DNA of 7,189 nucleotides from an uncultured Prevotella sp. (GCA_900555035.1 USJX01000110.1:1-7189); one strand, 5' to 3'. Positions 1 through 6,016 are shown, counted from the first letter of the stretch. Notes: generated by a model not told the origin, from the sequence alone. Translations and numbers: made by a program.

Positions 1-9
1 GTTTACCAT

Positions 10-95
10 GCCGCAATGGTGGAATTGGTAGACACGAGGGACTTAAAATCCCTTGACCAGAAATGGTTGTGCGGGTTCGAGTCCCGCTCGCGGCA
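10..95 (+). tRNA. tRNA-Leu, anticodon UAA
   Basis: This is an 86-nt class II tRNA that decodes UUA/UUG leucine codons. The anticodon stem AGGGA/TCCCT (37-41/49-53) encloses the loop CTTAAAA, with anticodon TAA at 44-46. A long variable arm (GACCA/TGGTT around a GAAA loop, 55-68) is characteristic of tRNA-Leu, and the T arm GCGGG-TTCGAGT-CCCGC (71-87) is perfect. The acceptor stem is 10-16 with 88-94, followed by discriminator A95. No CCA is encoded (CTC follows), so the end must be added by CCA-adding enzyme, as is usual in Bacteroidota. One acceptor pair is an A-C mismatch (A15/C89, tRNA positions 6-67). The promoter lies outside the window. Confidence 0.97.
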
Positions 96-120
96 CTCAC
101 CCCTCCTAAAATTTTTCATT

Positions 121-1128
121 ATGAAAAAATTTGCTTACATCATATCTCTTATTTTCATTATCGCGCTTACATCATGTGGTGTCAGCAGTGGTCACTTTAA
201 ACTTGAAGGCAAATTTTTAAACATGAATCAAGGCGAATTTTACGTTTACAGCACAGATGGTGGCATCGACGGTGTCGATACTATCAAGGTTGTTGGTGGC
301 CGATTCAGTTATGAAATGCCTTGTACAGAGAATCATACCCTCATGATTGTGTTTCCAAACTTCTCGGAGCAGCCTATCTTTGCAGAATCAGGAGAATCTG
401 TAGAGCTGAAAGGCGACGCTTCTCACCTGAAGGAAATGGAAATTAAAGGCACCAAAGCCAATGAATTGATGACCAAGTTCCGCAAATCTGTTCTTGGCAA
501 TACTCCTCCGCAGGAAAGTGCCCAGGCAGAGACCTTCATCAAAGACAACGCTGGCTCTGTGGTCTGCCTGTATCTAATCAAGAAATACTTTATTGCAAAT
601 ATTAAGCCTGATTATAAGAAGGCCCTCTCCCTCCTGTCTATCTGTGAGAAAGAGCAGCCTAAGAATACCCAGTTGGCTAAGCTGAAGCAGCAGGTAAATA
701 TGATGAAAGATGCCAGCGTAGGTGCAAAGCTACCCGTCTTCACGGCCTACGACATCAATGGCAAACTGGTTTCCAGCACTGAGCTGAGCAGCGCTCCTGT
801 AGCAGTAATCTACACCTGGGCTACATACAATTACGATAGCCAGAGCGTGCAGAGAGAGCTGAAAGACCGCCAGCGCAATTCGCAGGGCAAGCTCAAACTG
901 ATGAGTTTCTGCCTAGATGGTGCCAAAAGCATCTGCAAAAACAACATGAAGTACGACTCCATCTCATGGCCGGTGGTCTGCAATGGCGAAATGCTAGAAG
1001 ACAAGAACTTGAAGAAGTTGGGATTGACATCACTTCCCGACAACATCATCATACAAAATGGTAAAATCATCGCCCGGGGCCTTAATAAGCAAGAACTCTA
1101 CAATAAGTTAGACCAACTGCTCAAATAA
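121..1128 (+). CDS. DUF4369/thioredoxin-fold lipoprotein lacking the CXXC motif
   Basis: Predicted 335-residue envelope lipoprotein. An N-terminal MKK and hydrophobic stretch (4-16) lead to a lipobox LTSC (16-19), so Cys19 should be lipidated and the protein anchored in the inner or outer membrane. Residues about 25-115 resemble the DUF4369 beta domain that often precedes thioredoxin folds in Bacteroidota. Residues about 205-335 resemble a TlpA/ResA-like thioredoxin fold, with GAKLPVF at its start and the cis-proline-like loop SLPDNIII (Pro306). The expected WCxxC active site reads WATYNYDS (233-240), with Asn237 and Ser240 in place of the two cysteines, so disulfide redox activity is unlikely and a binding or structural role is more plausible. 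The start at 121 is chosen because it gives a proper signal peptide; an in-frame extension to 16 runs through the tRNA. The gene begins 25 nt after the tRNA and ends 41 nt before yifB. Confidence 0.88.
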   Translation: MKKFAYIISLIFIIALTSCGVSSGHFKLEGKFLNMNQGEFYVYSTDGGIDGVDTIKVVGGRFSYEMPCTENHTLMIVFPNFSEQPIFAESGESVELKGDASHLKEMEIKGTKANELMTKFRKSVLGNTPPQESAQAETFIKDNAGSVVCLYLIKKYFIANIKPDYKKALSLLSICEKEQPKNTQLAKLKQQVNMMKDASVGAKLPVFTAYDINGKLVSSTELSSAPVAVIYTWATYNYDSQSVQRELKDRQRNSQGKLKLMSFCLDGAKSICKNNMKYDSISWPVVCNGEMLEDKNLKKLGLTSLPDNIIIQNGKIIARGLNKQELYNKLDQLLK

Positions 1129-1158
1129 TACCGCGAGCCACCATCTAACCTATAAAAG

Positions 1159-1164
1159 AGGAGG
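1159..1164 (+). promoter_or_regulatory. Strong Shine-Dalgarno site of yifB
   Basis: AGGAGG sits 5 nt upstream of the ATG at 1170. It fixes the start of the YifB-like gene. It is notable because the other starts in this window lack a recognisable Shine-Dalgarno sequence and have A/T-rich leaders instead, as is usual in Bacteroidota. Confidence 0.7.
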
Positions 1165-1169
1165 CGTTT

Positions 1170-2720
1170 ATGCTAGTAAAAACTTATTGCGCAGCAGTCA
1201 ACGGCTTGGAAGTCACGACTGTCACAGTAGAAGTAAGCCTCAACCGAGGCGTTCAATACCACCTTACGGGCTTAGGCGACGAGGCGGTCAGGGAAAGCCG
1301 TGACCGCATCGCAGCAGCCCTGCGTTACAGCGGCTTCAAATTTCCGATAGCCGACATCACCATCAATCTTGCTCCCGCTAACCTCCGCAAGGAAGGCAGC
1401 AGCTTTGACCTCCCATTAGCCATCGGTATAATGGGAGCCAATGAAAATATCCCTGACAATCACCTCAAGGAATACATGATGGTGGGCGAACTGAGTCTCG
1501 ACGGCACGCTGCAACCCATCAAGGGCGCATTGCCTATTGCCATCAGAGCCAGAGCCGAGCATTATAAGGGACTGATTGTACCCGAACAGAACGCTAGAGA
1601 AGCCGCAGTGGTCAACAACCTGGAAGTGTATGGCATGAAAACGCTATTCGATGTCATCCAATTCCTGAGCGACCGCTCTGCTCCAGAACCAACCATCGTA
1701 GATACCCGAAAGGAATTCTACGAGAACCAAATACATTGCGACTATGACTATGCTGACGTAAGGGGACAGGAAAACGTAAAACGTGCCCTTGAAGTGGCTG
1801 CTGCCGGCGGTCACAACCTCATTATGGTAGGACCTCCCGGCTCAGGAAAATCGATGATGGCGAAACGCCTTCCATCCATCCTTCCGCCTCTCACCCTCTC
1901 AGAGAGTCTCGAAACAACGCAGATTCACTCCATAGCGGGCAAACTGGGCAAAAACGTATCACTCATCGCCCAGCGTCCCTTCAGGGCTCCTCACCACACC
2001 ATTTCGCAAGTGGCACTGGTAGGAGGCGGCACATCGCCACAACCCGGCGAGATTTCACTGGCTCACAACGGGGTTCTTTTTTGTGACGAGCTCCCAGAGT
2101 TCAGCAAAACCACCCTGGAAGTACTGCGCCAGCCTCTGGAAGACCGCCACATCAATATCAGCAGAGCCAAATACTCTATAGACTATCCATGCTCCTTCAT
2201 GTTTGTGGCGAGCATGAATCCATGTCCTTGCGGATATTATGGCGACCCTACTCATCGTTGCGTCTGTACCCCAGGCCAGATTCAAAGATACATGAACAAA
2301 ATATCGGGTCCTTTGCTCGACAGAATAGACATACAATGCGAGATAAGCCCTGTACCCTTCAAGGACATCTCGAAAGCAGCACCAGGCGAGCCTAGTGCCA
2401 ACATTCGAGAACGCGTGATTAGGGCAAGGGAAATACAGGCAGCCAGATTCAAAGACTTCAAAGGCATCCACTGCAACGCTCAGATGACCGAGCGAATGAT
2501 TCACCAGTTTGCAGAGCCAAGCGAAGAAGGCATCAACCTCCTGCGCATGGCAATGGAGAAACTATCACTCTCTGCCCGTGCCTACAACCGAATTCTGAAG
2601 GTGGCACGCACCATTGCCGACCTGGCAGGAAGCGAGCATGTAGAGCCACAGCATCTGGCAGAAGCCATCGGATACCGCACCCTGGACAGAGGAGACTGGG
2701 CAGAAAGAGGACACTTTTAG
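1170..2720 (+). CDS. yifB: YifB/ComM family Mg-chelatase-like AAA+ ATPase
   Basis: 516 residues, close to the usual size for the family. Residues about 1-165 form the N-terminal ChlI-like domain (GLGDEAVRESRDRI and NLAPANLRKEGSSFDLP are typical). Residues about 190-400 form the AAA+ Mg-chelatase core: Walker A GPPGSGKS (221-228), Walker B GVLFCDE with Asp306/Glu307, and sensor-1 region ASMNPCPCG. A four-cysteine cluster, Cys352, Cys354, Cys364 and Cys366, is typical of YifB and could bind metal. LLDRID (382-387) carries a conserved arginine. The rest is the C-terminal helical Mg-chelatase domain. Despite the family name, the Vibrio cholerae relative ComM is a hexameric branch-migration helicase that helps integrate transforming DNA; the role here is inferred from that. 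The gene lies 41 nt after the lipoprotein gene with no clear promoter between, so co-transcription is possible but no functional link is evident. Confidence 0.95.
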   Translation: MLVKTYCAAVNGLEVTTVTVEVSLNRGVQYHLTGLGDEAVRESRDRIAAALRYSGFKFPIADITINLAPANLRKEGSSFDLPLAIGIMGANENIPDNHLKEYMMVGELSLDGTLQPIKGALPIAIRARAEHYKGLIVPEQNAREAAVVNNLEVYGMKTLFDVIQFLSDRSAPEPTIVDTRKEFYENQIHCDYDYADVRGQENVKRALEVAAAGGHNLIMVGPPGSGKSMMAKRLPSILPPLTLSESLETTQIHSIAGKLGKNVSLIAQRPFRAPHHTISQVALVGGGTSPQPGEISLAHNGVLFCDELPEFSKTTLEVLRQPLEDRHINISRAKYSIDYPCSFMFVASMNPCPCGYYGDPTHRCVCTPGQIQRYMNKISGPLLDRIDIQCEISPVPFKDISKAAPGEPSANIRERVIRAREIQAARFKDFKGIHCNAQMTERMIHQFAEPSEEGINLLRMAMEKLSLSARAYNRILKVARTIADLAGSEHVEPQHLAEAIGYRTLDRGDWAERGHF

Positions 2721-2761
2721 ACAATAGACATAAAGAAGACATCGGAATAGAACATGCTGGC

Positions 2762-2806
2762 AGGAGTCAAACCTTGGGAGAAAGTTTGATTCCTACCTGT
2801 TTTTTT
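2762..2806 (+). terminator. Probable intrinsic terminator of yifB
   Basis: AGGAGTCAAAC (2762-2772) pairs with GTTTGATTCCT (2784-2794) as 11 bp including one G-U pair, across an 11-nt loop. Five bases (ACCTG) separate the stem from a run of seven T (2800-2806); CAGG 2761-2764 and CCTG 2796-2799 can pair as an alternative base. It lies 42 nt after the yifB stop. Confidence 0.65.
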
Positions 2807-3000
2807 GCAGTTTATCCACCTTTTCGCTCCAAAAATACAACTGACAAAAAAATGTTTTAGAAAAAGAAACATTAGGAAAAGTATCTGAAATACCCTACTT
2901 TTTAAAGAATTAGGGGGAAATTCTGTTATTTTTCAAGTCGAAAAACGGCAAGCTGCCCTAGAATCAACAAATAGTACCCTAAAAGTCTATATTTTTGAGC

Positions 3001-3008
3001 TACCTTTG
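3001..3008 (+). promoter_or_regulatory. Bacteroidota -7 element of the first 32-residue gene
   Basis: TACCTTTG matches the TAnnTTTG consensus of the primary Bacteroidota sigma factor. The ten bases TACCTTTGCA are identical to the element before the second small gene (3505). No convincing TTG -33 element is seen at the expected spacing. The transcript would start near 3014-3018 and leave a leader of about 50 nt. Confidence 0.6.
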
Positions 3009-3022
3009 CATCGGAATTAAAA

Positions 3023-3038
3023 AGGCAAGCAATTGCCT
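3023..3038 (+). promoter_or_regulatory. Leader hairpin with GNRA loop, first small gene
   Basis: AGGCAA and TTGCCT form a perfect 6-bp stem closed by the GNRA tetraloop GCAA. It starts 14 nt after the end of the -7 element, so it would lie almost at the 5' end of the transcript. It could stabilise the mRNA or be a regulator or protein site; the sequence alone does not distinguish these. Confidence 0.5.
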
Positions 3039-3068
3039 GTAATGTCAAACAATAAAAAAATATAGATT

Positions 3069-3167
3069 ATGGATTGCATTTATAGAATTACAAGTATTAT
3101 TAAGAAGGTGGGATTTGGAATACTTCTCGCAGAATTGGCTGTAATTGCTTATTTGGCTATCCAGTAA
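3069..3167 (+). CDS. 32-residue single-span membrane protein, copy 1
   Basis: A short gene encoding 32 residues, not assignable to a family I recognise. It begins MDCI, carries a basic KKVGF turn (12-16), then a hydrophobic stretch from about 14 to 31 (containing AELAVIAY, 21-28) that could cross the membrane once, with a single acidic residue, Glu22, inside it. The positive-inside rule suggests a cytoplasmic N-terminus with Cys3 exposed there. Support for translation is comparative: the gene at 3590 encodes a protein of exactly the same length with 22 identical residues, 11 of them through different codons, and seven of the ten differences are conservative (Y/F, R/K, I/V, G/A, L/I, L/M). It has its own promoter element, leader hairpin and terminator. 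No Shine-Dalgarno site; the start follows an A-rich leader. Function unknown: a small partner subunit, regulator or hydrophobic peptide toxin are all possible. Confidence 0.8.
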   Translation: MDCIYRITSIIKKVGFGILLAELAVIAYLAIQ

Positions 3168-3264
3168 CCAATAAACAAGACTTGGTCATATCAAGCAATA
3201 ATCCTCTTGAAATAAGAATTAAGACAGAATATAAAATTATCATCAATAGTAAATGATAAAGGAC

Positions 3265-3308
3265 AAGACCTTAGTAGCTGCGTTGCCAACTGCTAAGGTC
3301 TTATTTTT
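3265..3308 (+). terminator. Intrinsic terminator of the first 32-residue gene
   Basis: AAGACCTTAGTAG (3265-3277) pairs with CTGCTAAGGTCTT (3290-3302) as a 13-bp stem with one G-U pair; the outer 10 bp are perfect. It is followed by ATTTTTG. It lies 97 nt after the stop codon, leaving a long 3' untranslated segment that could hold a small RNA. Confidence 0.85.
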
Positions 3309-3504
3309 GTCCCACTACTCACCCATTCAAAAGGAAAAAGGTGCATATAAAAACACAAATTACCCCCCAAACCCGTATTACAAATCCACAACAGCAGGGG
3401 GATTATTTTAGCAACAAGAGCATTATTCGACGGATTTTTACATATAAAAAACAATTTATCCCCCATTACAAAAGAATATACACCACAAATTGTAGGAAAA
3501 CACG

Positions 3505-3512
3505 TACCTTTG
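3505..3512 (+). promoter_or_regulatory. Bacteroidota -7 element of the second 32-residue gene
   Basis: TACCTTTG, followed by CA, is identical over ten bases to the element of the first copy. It forms the left half of a near-palindrome, TACCTTTGCAAACGTA (3505-3520), whose right half reads TACGTTTG on the minus strand, also a TAnnTTTG match. No well-spaced -33 TTG is seen. The leader would be about 70 nt. Confidence 0.6.
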
Positions 3513-3525
3513 CAAACGTAAATCA

Positions 3526-3544
3526 AACGTTATAGCATAACGTT
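3526..3544 (+). promoter_or_regulatory. Leader hairpin, second small gene
   Basis: AACGTTAT (3526-3533) and ATAACGTT (3537-3544) are perfect inverted repeats around AGC. The hairpin starts 13 nt after the -7 element, matching the placement in the first copy, but the stem sequence is unrelated. Structure at this position therefore seems conserved while sequence is not. Confidence 0.5.
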
Positions 3545-3589
3545 ACCAGAGAATAGAGTTTAACAATAAAAAATAAACGATTAAGAATT

Positions 3590-3688
3590 ATGGATTGTAT
3601 TTTCAAGGTTACAGAAATTGTGAAGAAGGTTGGTTTTGCTATCCTCATTGCAGAGTTAGCTGTTATCGCATACATGAACATCATGTAA
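3590..3688 (+). CDS. 32-residue single-span membrane protein, copy 2
   Basis: Paralogue of the gene at 3069, also exactly 32 residues. Conserved with copy 1: MDCI at the N-terminus, Thr8, Ile10, KKVGF (12-16), Ile18-Leu19, AELAVIAY (21-28) and Ile31. Changes that are not conservative are Ser9 to Glu, Ala30 to Asn and Gln32 to Met, so the ends vary and the basic turn plus hydrophobic span are held. Prediction: one transmembrane helix, about residues 14-32, with a buried glutamate (Glu22) that may contact a partner. Its leader shares AACAATAAAAAA (3562-3573; compare 3048-3059) and an ATTATGGATTG start context with copy 1. It has its own promoter element and terminator, so the two copies appear to be separate transcription units. 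A long frame from 3595 into metG overlaps it in another phase, but that extension is not real. Function unknown. Confidence 0.8.
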   Translation: MDCIFKVTEIVKKVGFAILIAELAVIAYMNIM

Positions 3689-3734
3689 TATCCACGTTCT
3701 TCTATGTGTTCTCACCCCTTTGGAGTGGCAACAT

Positions 3735-3776
3735 AAAAATGGTCTTAAGCGGCAAGCTTAGGACCATTTTTGTTTT
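3735..3776 (+). terminator. Intrinsic terminator of the second 32-residue gene
   Basis: A 16-bp stem, AAAAATGGTCTTAAGC (3735-3750) with GCTTAGGACCATTTTT (3756-3771), one T-G pair, closed by GGCAA, followed by GTTTT. The A tract on the left arm would also allow termination on the minus strand. It lies 46 nt after the stop and isolates metG from the small gene. Confidence 0.88.
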
Positions 3777-3788
3777 CTATCCTCCCAT

Positions 3789-3808
3789 TTTACACCTTAT
3801 TATATATA
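3789..3808 (+). repeat. 20-nt direct repeat, copy upstream of metG
   Basis: TTTACACCTTATTATATATA occurs here and again, identically, at 7052-7071 in the leader of the fabI-like gene. Here it lies 87 nt before the metG start codon and upstream of its -7 element. The copy at 7052 is part of a perfect palindrome; this copy lacks the left palindrome arm. Confidence 0.75.
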
Positions 3809-3856
3809 AGAAGAGAAAAATGGGGAGAATTATACCGAATTTCCAACATTTTTTTG

Positions 3857-3864
3857 TAATTTTG
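3857..3864 (+). promoter_or_regulatory. Bacteroidota -7 element of metG
   Basis: TAATTTTG matches TAnnTTTG, 30 nt before the metG ATG, giving a leader of about 20 nt. No well-spaced -33 TTG was found. The same octamer precedes the fabI-like gene at 7009. Confidence 0.6.
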
Positions 3865-3894
3865 CAGGCAAATTACAAAAATATATTAGCTAAT

Positions 3895-5961
3895 ATGGAA
3901 CAAAAGAATTTCAAACGTACCACCGTTACTGCTGCATTGCCTTATGCTAACGGTGGTGTTCATATCGGCCACCTGGCAGGTGTTTACGTGCCAGCCGATA
4001 TCTATGTTCGCTATCTCCGTCTCAAGAAGCAAGACGTTGTTTTCATCGGCGGTAGCGACGAGCATGGTGTACCAGTAACCATCCGTGCCAAAAAGGAAGG
4101 TATCACCGTACAGGAGGTAGTTGACCGCTATCACAACCTCATCAAGAAGAGTTTCGAAGATTTCGGCATCTCTTTTGATGTTTACAGCCGTACTACTTCA
4201 CCAACTCACAATAAGTTTGCTTCTGATTTCTTCCGCACTCTCTACGACAAGGGCGTTTTGGAAGAAAAGGTAGAGGAGCAGTTCTGCGATGAGGTAACAG
4301 GCGAATTCCTTACCGACCGCAACATCGTGGGTACTTGCCCTCGCTGCGGTGCAGAAGGTGCTTATGGCGACCAGTGCGAGAAATGTGGTGCTACCCTTTC
4401 TCCAGAGGAGCTCATCAACCCAACCAACAAGAACAACCCTGGTCATGATCTTGTTAAGAAGCCTACCAAGAACTGGTATCTTCCATTGAACAAGTATCAG
4501 GATTGGTTGAAGAAGTGGATCCTGGAAGGTCACAAGGAGTGGCGTACCAATGTTTACGGTCAGTGCAAGAGCTGGTTGGATATGGATCTTCAGCCACGTG
4601 CCATGACCCGCGACTTGGATTGGGGTATTCCTGTTCCTGTGGAGGGAGCTGAAGGCAAGGTGCTCTACGTTTGGTTCGATGCACCTATCGGCTACATCTC
4701 AAACACCAAGGAGCTTTGCGATGCTCATCCAGAAAAGTGGGGAACATGGCAGAAATGGTGGCAGGATCCTGAAACACGTCTTGTTCACTTCATCGGTAAG
4801 GACAATATCGTGTTCCACTGCATCATCTTCCCTACCATGCTCAAGGCTCACGGCGACTACATCTTGCCAGACAACGTACCAGCCAACGAGTTTCTGAACC
4901 TGGAGGACGATAAGATTTCAACATCCCGCAACTGGGCAGTATGGTTGCACGAGTATCTCGTAGATTTGCCAGGCAAGCAGGATGTATTGCGCTATGTATT
5001 GACTGCCAATGCCCCTGAGACCAAGGACAACAACTTCACCTGGAAGGATTTCCAGGAGCGCAACAACTCTGAGTTGGTTGCCGTTTACGGTAACTTCGTA
5101 AACCGTGCTCTCCAGCTCACCAAGAAGTATTGGGGCGGCGTAGTTCCTGCCTGTGGTGAATTGCAGGAGGTAGATGAGAAGGCTATCGCTGAGTTCAAGG
5201 ACGTGAAGGAGAAGGTAGAGCAGTATCTCAACGTATTCAAGTTCCGCGAGGCTCAGAAAGAGGCTATGAACCTGGCCCGTATCGGTAACAGATACATCAC
5301 AGAGTGTGAACCTTGGAAGGTTTGGAAGACCGACCCTAAGCGTGTGGAGACCATCCTGAACATCTCCCTGCAGTTGGTTGCCAACCTCGCCATCGCCTTC
5401 GAGCCATTCTTGCCATTCTCTTCAGAGAAGCTCCGCAAGATGATCAATATGCCTAACTTCGAGTGGACTCAGCTCGGCAGCACAGATTTGCTCAAGGCTG
5501 GTACCCAGCTCGGTGAGCCTGAATTGCTCTTCGAGAAGATTGAGGATGAGGTTATCGAAAGACAGCTCCAGAAGCTCGCTGATACCAAGAAGGCTAACGA
5601 GGAAGCTTCTTATCAGGCTGCTCCTATCAAGCCAGAGGTTAGCTTCGATGATTTCGAGAAACTCGATATCCGCGTAGGTCACATCTTGAATTGCGAGAAG
5701 GTGAAGAAGTCTAAGAAGCTTCTGAAATTCACTATCGATGATGGTTCTGGCGTAGAGCGCACTATCTGCTCAGGTATCGCAGCCTACTACGAGCCAGAGC
5801 AGTTGATTGGCAAGGACGTATTGTTCGTAGCCAACTTTGCTCCTCGTAAGATGATGGGCATCGAGAGTCAGGGTATGATTCTCTCTGCAGTCAACTTCGA
5901 TGGCACTTTGAATGTTACTTCACTCCTTGGCAAGGTTAAGCCAGGAAGCCAGGTAGGATAA
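3895..5961 (+). CDS. metG: Methionyl-tRNA synthetase, with C-terminal tRNA-binding domain
   Basis: 688-residue class I aminoacyl-tRNA synthetase that charges tRNA-Met, including initiator tRNA, in the cytoplasm. Seen in order: the ALPYANG opening and HIGH signature (23-26); a zinc knuckle with Cys148, Cys151, Cys161 and Cys164; the KMSKS loop in the variant form KISTS (340-344); a helical anticodon-binding region about 390-540; and a C-terminal OB-fold tRNA-binding/dimerisation domain of EMAPII/Trbp111 type from about 587 (FEKLDIRVG, then CSGIA and ANFAPRKMMG). The length is close to the dimeric E. coli enzyme (677). The start at 3895 is chosen because family homology begins there and a TAnnTTTG element lies just upstream; an in-frame extension to 3595 would cross a terminator, the promoter and the second small gene. 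Probably transcribed alone. No riboswitch or T-box was seen in its short leader. Confidence 0.97.
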   Translation: MEQKNFKRTTVTAALPYANGGVHIGHLAGVYVPADIYVRYLRLKKQDVVFIGGSDEHGVPVTIRAKKEGITVQEVVDRYHNLIKKSFEDFGISFDVYSRTTSPTHNKFASDFFRTLYDKGVLEEKVEEQFCDEVTGEFLTDRNIVGTCPRCGAEGAYGDQCEKCGATLSPEELINPTNKNNPGHDLVKKPTKNWYLPLNKYQDWLKKWILEGHKEWRTNVYGQCKSWLDMDLQPRAMTRDLDWGIPVPVEGAEGKVLYVWFDAPIGYISNTKELCDAHPEKWGTWQKWWQDPETRLVHFIGKDNIVFHCIIFPTMLKAHGDYILPDNVPANEFLNLEDDKISTSRNWAVWLHEYLVDLPGKQDVLRYVLTANAPETKDNNFTWKDFQERNNSELVAVYGNFVNRALQLTKKYWGGVVPACGELQEVDEKAIAEFKDVKEKVEQYLNVFKFREAQKEAMNLARIGNRYITECEPWKVWKTDPKRVETILNISLQLVANLAIAFEPFLPFSSEKLRKMINMPNFEWTQLGSTDLLKAGTQLGEPELLFEKIEDEVIERQLQKLADTKKANEEASYQAAPIKPEVSFDDFEKLDIRVGHILNCEKVKKSKKLLKFTIDDGSGVERTICSGIAAYYEPEQLIGKDVLFVANFAPRKMMGIESQGMILSAVNFDGTLNVTSLLGKVKPGSQVG

Positions 5962-6016
5962 TTCAGACGAATGACACGAGTTATCTCGTAGATAAGAAAT
6001 AAGTAGATAATAATAA

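Larger units (their letters stand above)
2721..3068. other. Intergenic region between yifB and the first 32-residue gene
   Basis: A 348-nt A/T-rich stretch. It holds the yifB terminator (about 2762-2806), a set of CCCTA/TAGGG pentamers (2893-2897, TAGGG at 2911-2915, 2956-2960, 2977-2981), a TACCTTTG promoter element at 3001 and a leader hairpin at 3023-3038. No other credible open reading frame was seen on either strand. A TATTTTTG element occurs on the minus strand at 2830-2837, but it has no matching upstream element or plausible downstream gene. Confidence 0.7.
3168..3589. other. Intergenic region between the two 32-residue genes
   Basis: A 422-nt stretch. It holds about 97 nt of A/T-rich trailer of the first small gene, its terminator (3265-3308), an upstream region with G/C runs in A/T-rich DNA (CCCCCC at 3363-3368, GGGGG at 3397-3401, CCCCC at 3460-3464), the second TACCTTTG element (3505-3512) and the second leader hairpin (3526-3544). 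Open frames here run through the terminator or the promoter and have no recognisable content. No other gene seen. Confidence 0.7.

Noticed and set aside
16..120. In-frame N-terminal extension of the lipoprotein from an ATG at 16
   Set aside because: It reads through the tRNA-Leu gene and would bury the signal peptide and lipobox; the ATG at 121 gives a normal lipoprotein start.
2055..2504. 149-codon antisense frame inside yifB
   Set aside because: It lies wholly opposite a conserved coding region and shows no recognisable domain; it is a shadow frame.
3251..3412. Plus-strand open frame starting ATGATAAAGG at 3254 after the first small gene
   Set aside because: It reads directly through the terminator stem and ends in promoter-region DNA; composition is not protein-like.
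3001..3776. Tandem small genes as a recent duplication or mobile element
   Set aside because: No flanking repeats or transposase, and the copies differ at many synonymous sites, so the duplication is old.
3595..3894. In-frame 100-residue extension of MetG from an ATG at 3595
   Set aside because: It crosses the second small gene in another phase, a 16-bp terminator and the metG promoter; MetG homology starts at 3895.
3777..3894. Possible T-box or SAM riboswitch before metG
   Set aside because: The predicted leader is only about 20 nt and no conserved riboswitch or T-box elements were seen.
4198..4684. Two overlapping antisense frames inside metG
   Set aside because: They lie opposite conserved synthetase sequence and have no domain or start signals.
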